DNA of 6,948 nucleotides. Source: Sulfuritalea sp. GTDB lineage: Bacteria; Pseudomonadota; Gammaproteobacteria; Burkholderiales; Rhodocyclaceae. The stretch covers positions 1-6,948 of the forward strand of contig JAPLRA010000477.1 of NCBI GenBank assembly GCA_026399445.1. Direction: 5' to 3'. Position 1 is the stretch's first letter; each line of letters starts with the position of its first letter. A model generated the notes under the pieces. The model ran no database searches. It saw only the letters and a program-made list of their open reading frames with translations, and was not told the DNA's origin. A program made the translations under genes and the position numbers. This document shows positions 5,780-6,948 of this stretch, piece by piece.

Positions 5780-6948
5780 TCACAGCCTGTATTCAAGCTG
5801 AAGCCGCGACTGCAGGCGCTTGGAGTGTTTGAAGGCCTCTTTCAGCACCTGGCGATCCAGGTCATTGAGCTTGTCCGGGTCAATGCGGTTCTCCGCGCCC
5901 GGCGGAATGCCGGGACGCTGATTGCGCAAGCGCAGCTGCTGGATGACGAAAAAGCTTTCGATCACCGCATCGATGTCATCACCGCCCAGCCGCTTCTGCT
6001 CGGCGGCCGTACGCAGCCGATCGACGGTGCTGCTGTGCGGAATGCCGTGCGCCAGCGCGATGATGCGGGCGGCGTCGACAAAGGGCCGCGCACCAAATGC
6101 CTTGAGATCAATCGTATGCGGAAAATCCGGATTGTTGTCGTACACAAAATCGCGAATCATGCCCACGGGCGGCGTGGCTTTCACCGCGTTCTCGGCCATG
6201 AAGCGAAGGAACATCTTGGCGTTGCCGGTCAGGTCCAGCAGCCATTTGCGCAAGGCCTTCGCCAGGGCCTCGTTGCCGTAGAGCGGGCGGAAGTCGAAAA
6301 AGATGGTGGCGTTGAGCAGCGCCTCGGGCTCCGGCAGCCGTACCCACTGGGTAAAGCGCTCCTGCCATTCGTCCTGGGTCAGGCACCACAGCGGATTGCT
6401 GGCCATGATGTTGCCCTTGCACAGCGGGAAGCCGCAACGCGCCAGGCCTGCGTTGACATCGCGGGCGAAATCCAGAAAGCGCAACTGCAGCGCATCGCGA
6501 TCGGCGAAGTCGGGGCAGATGAAGATGATCCCGTTGTCCTGATCGGTGCTGAAGGTCTGCTCGTCGCGGCCCTCGGAGCCGAACGCCAGCCAGGCCCAGT
6601 CGAGCCCGAACAGATCGTGCTGCATCAGAGTGATTTCGATCACGCGGCGCGTCAGGCGATCGTTGAGGCCGGAGATAAACTGCGTCAACTTTTCCGCGCT
6701 GACGCCCTGCCCCAGCATGTTGAGGCACAGGCGGCGCACATCGCCGGCGGCCTGACTGAGGGCATCGATATCCATCGCGACCTCGATCACCTTGCGTATG
6801 CTGCGCAAGCCGATGCGTTGCAAGGCAAACAGATCGCGCTCGGAAACCACTCCGACCAGCCGGTCTTCGGAGTCGACAATCACCAGGTGACGAATTCCGT
6901 GCGTCGCCATGGTCAGCATGGCGTCGTAGGCGGTGGCCTGCGTGGTGA
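5780..6948 (-). CDS. CBS domain / DUF294 putative nucleotidyltransferase (5' end outside the window)
   Basis: The frame stays open to the window edge; an internal Met at 6919 is not the start, because the codons before it continue a CBS motif. About 388 residues are visible. They begin inside a CBS repeat (AMLTMATHGIRHLVIV, then LVGVVSERDL), which in this family senses adenine nucleotides or other ligands. After a helical linker comes a nucleotidyltransferase domain: LAFGSEGRDEQTFSTDQDNG, where, counting from Met 6919, G114-S115 and D126/D128 form the GS...DxD catalytic pattern shared with GlnD-type enzymes. LCKGNIMASNPLW (from about 162) and the helical C-terminal part to the stop at 5780 match the DUF294 layout, in which a putative substrate-binding region follows the transferase. 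Relatives often also carry an N-terminal cyclic-nucleotide-binding domain, not visible here. Such proteins are thought to modify or regulate a partner, but the substrate is unknown. The catalytic residues are intact, so it should be active. Confidence 0.9.
   Translation of the reverse strand, partial: TTQATAYDAMLTMATHGIRHLVIVDSEDRLVGVVSERDLFALQRIGLRSIRKVIEVAMDIDALSQAAGDVRRLCLNMLGQGVSAEKLTQFISGLNDRLTRRVIEITLMQHDLFGLDWAWLAFGSEGRDEQTFSTDQDNGIIFICPDFADRDALQLRFLDFARDVNAGLARCGFPLCKGNIMASNPLWCLTQDEWQERFTQWVRLPEPEALLNATIFFDFRPLYGNEALAKALRKWLLDLTGNAKMFLRFMAENAVKATPPVGMIRDFVYDNNPDFPHTIDLKAFGARPFVDAARIIALAHGIPHSSTVDRLRTAAEQKRLGGDDIDAVIESFFVIQQLRLRNQRPGIPPGAENRIDPDKLNDLDRQVLKEAFKHSKRLQSRLQLEYRL

Overview
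The window looks like a piece of chromosome from a high-GC (about 60% by eye) proteobacterium. A betaproteobacterium, perhaps of the Rhodocyclales, is my best guess from the protein families: an Hsp15-type S4 protein, a MaoC hydratase, a CBS/DUF294 nucleotidyltransferase, and an N-terminal module opening MNRATIYIKTEKG. The lineage is inference. All six genes lie on the minus strand, so transcription runs from high to low coordinates. No tRNA, rRNA, CRISPR array, transposase or phage gene is visible.

In transcription order: (1) 6948-5780, the 3' part of a CBS-domain/DUF294 nucleotidyltransferase gene cut by the window edge. (2) 5773-5634, an intergenic interval that is almost entirely one imperfect palindrome of about 140 bp, with a 14/15 terminal inverted repeat and a perfect ATGTAC-N6-GTACAT centre. 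(3) 5632-3590, a FeoB-family ferrous iron transporter with intact membrane-core signatures but a divergent GTPase domain. (4) 3589-3498, a 92-bp gap with a possible weak promoter. (5) 3497-3132, a stand-alone CZB zinc-binding protein. (6) 3072-916, a 718-residue AsmA-like envelope protein preceded by a long cytoplasmic coiled coil. (7) 886-437, a MaoC/(R)-enoyl-CoA hydratase. (8) 431-39, hslR. Bases 1-38 hold no supported feature.

Genes 5 to 8 are tightly packed (gaps of 59, 29 and 5 nt, the first shrinking to a 4-nt overlap if the GTG at 3135 is used). They probably form one operon. It mixes a likely zinc/redox sensor, a trans-envelope scaffold-like protein, a fatty-acid or PHA type hydratase and a ribosome-rescue factor. 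feoB may be transcribed alone from the palindromic region or reach it from the upstream gene.

The least ordinary items are the palindromic element abutting the feoB start, the AsmA protein with its 330-residue cytoplasmic extension beside a CZB gene, and the altered G motifs of FeoB. I did not find a complete new multi-gene system, and most of the window is conventional chromosomal content.
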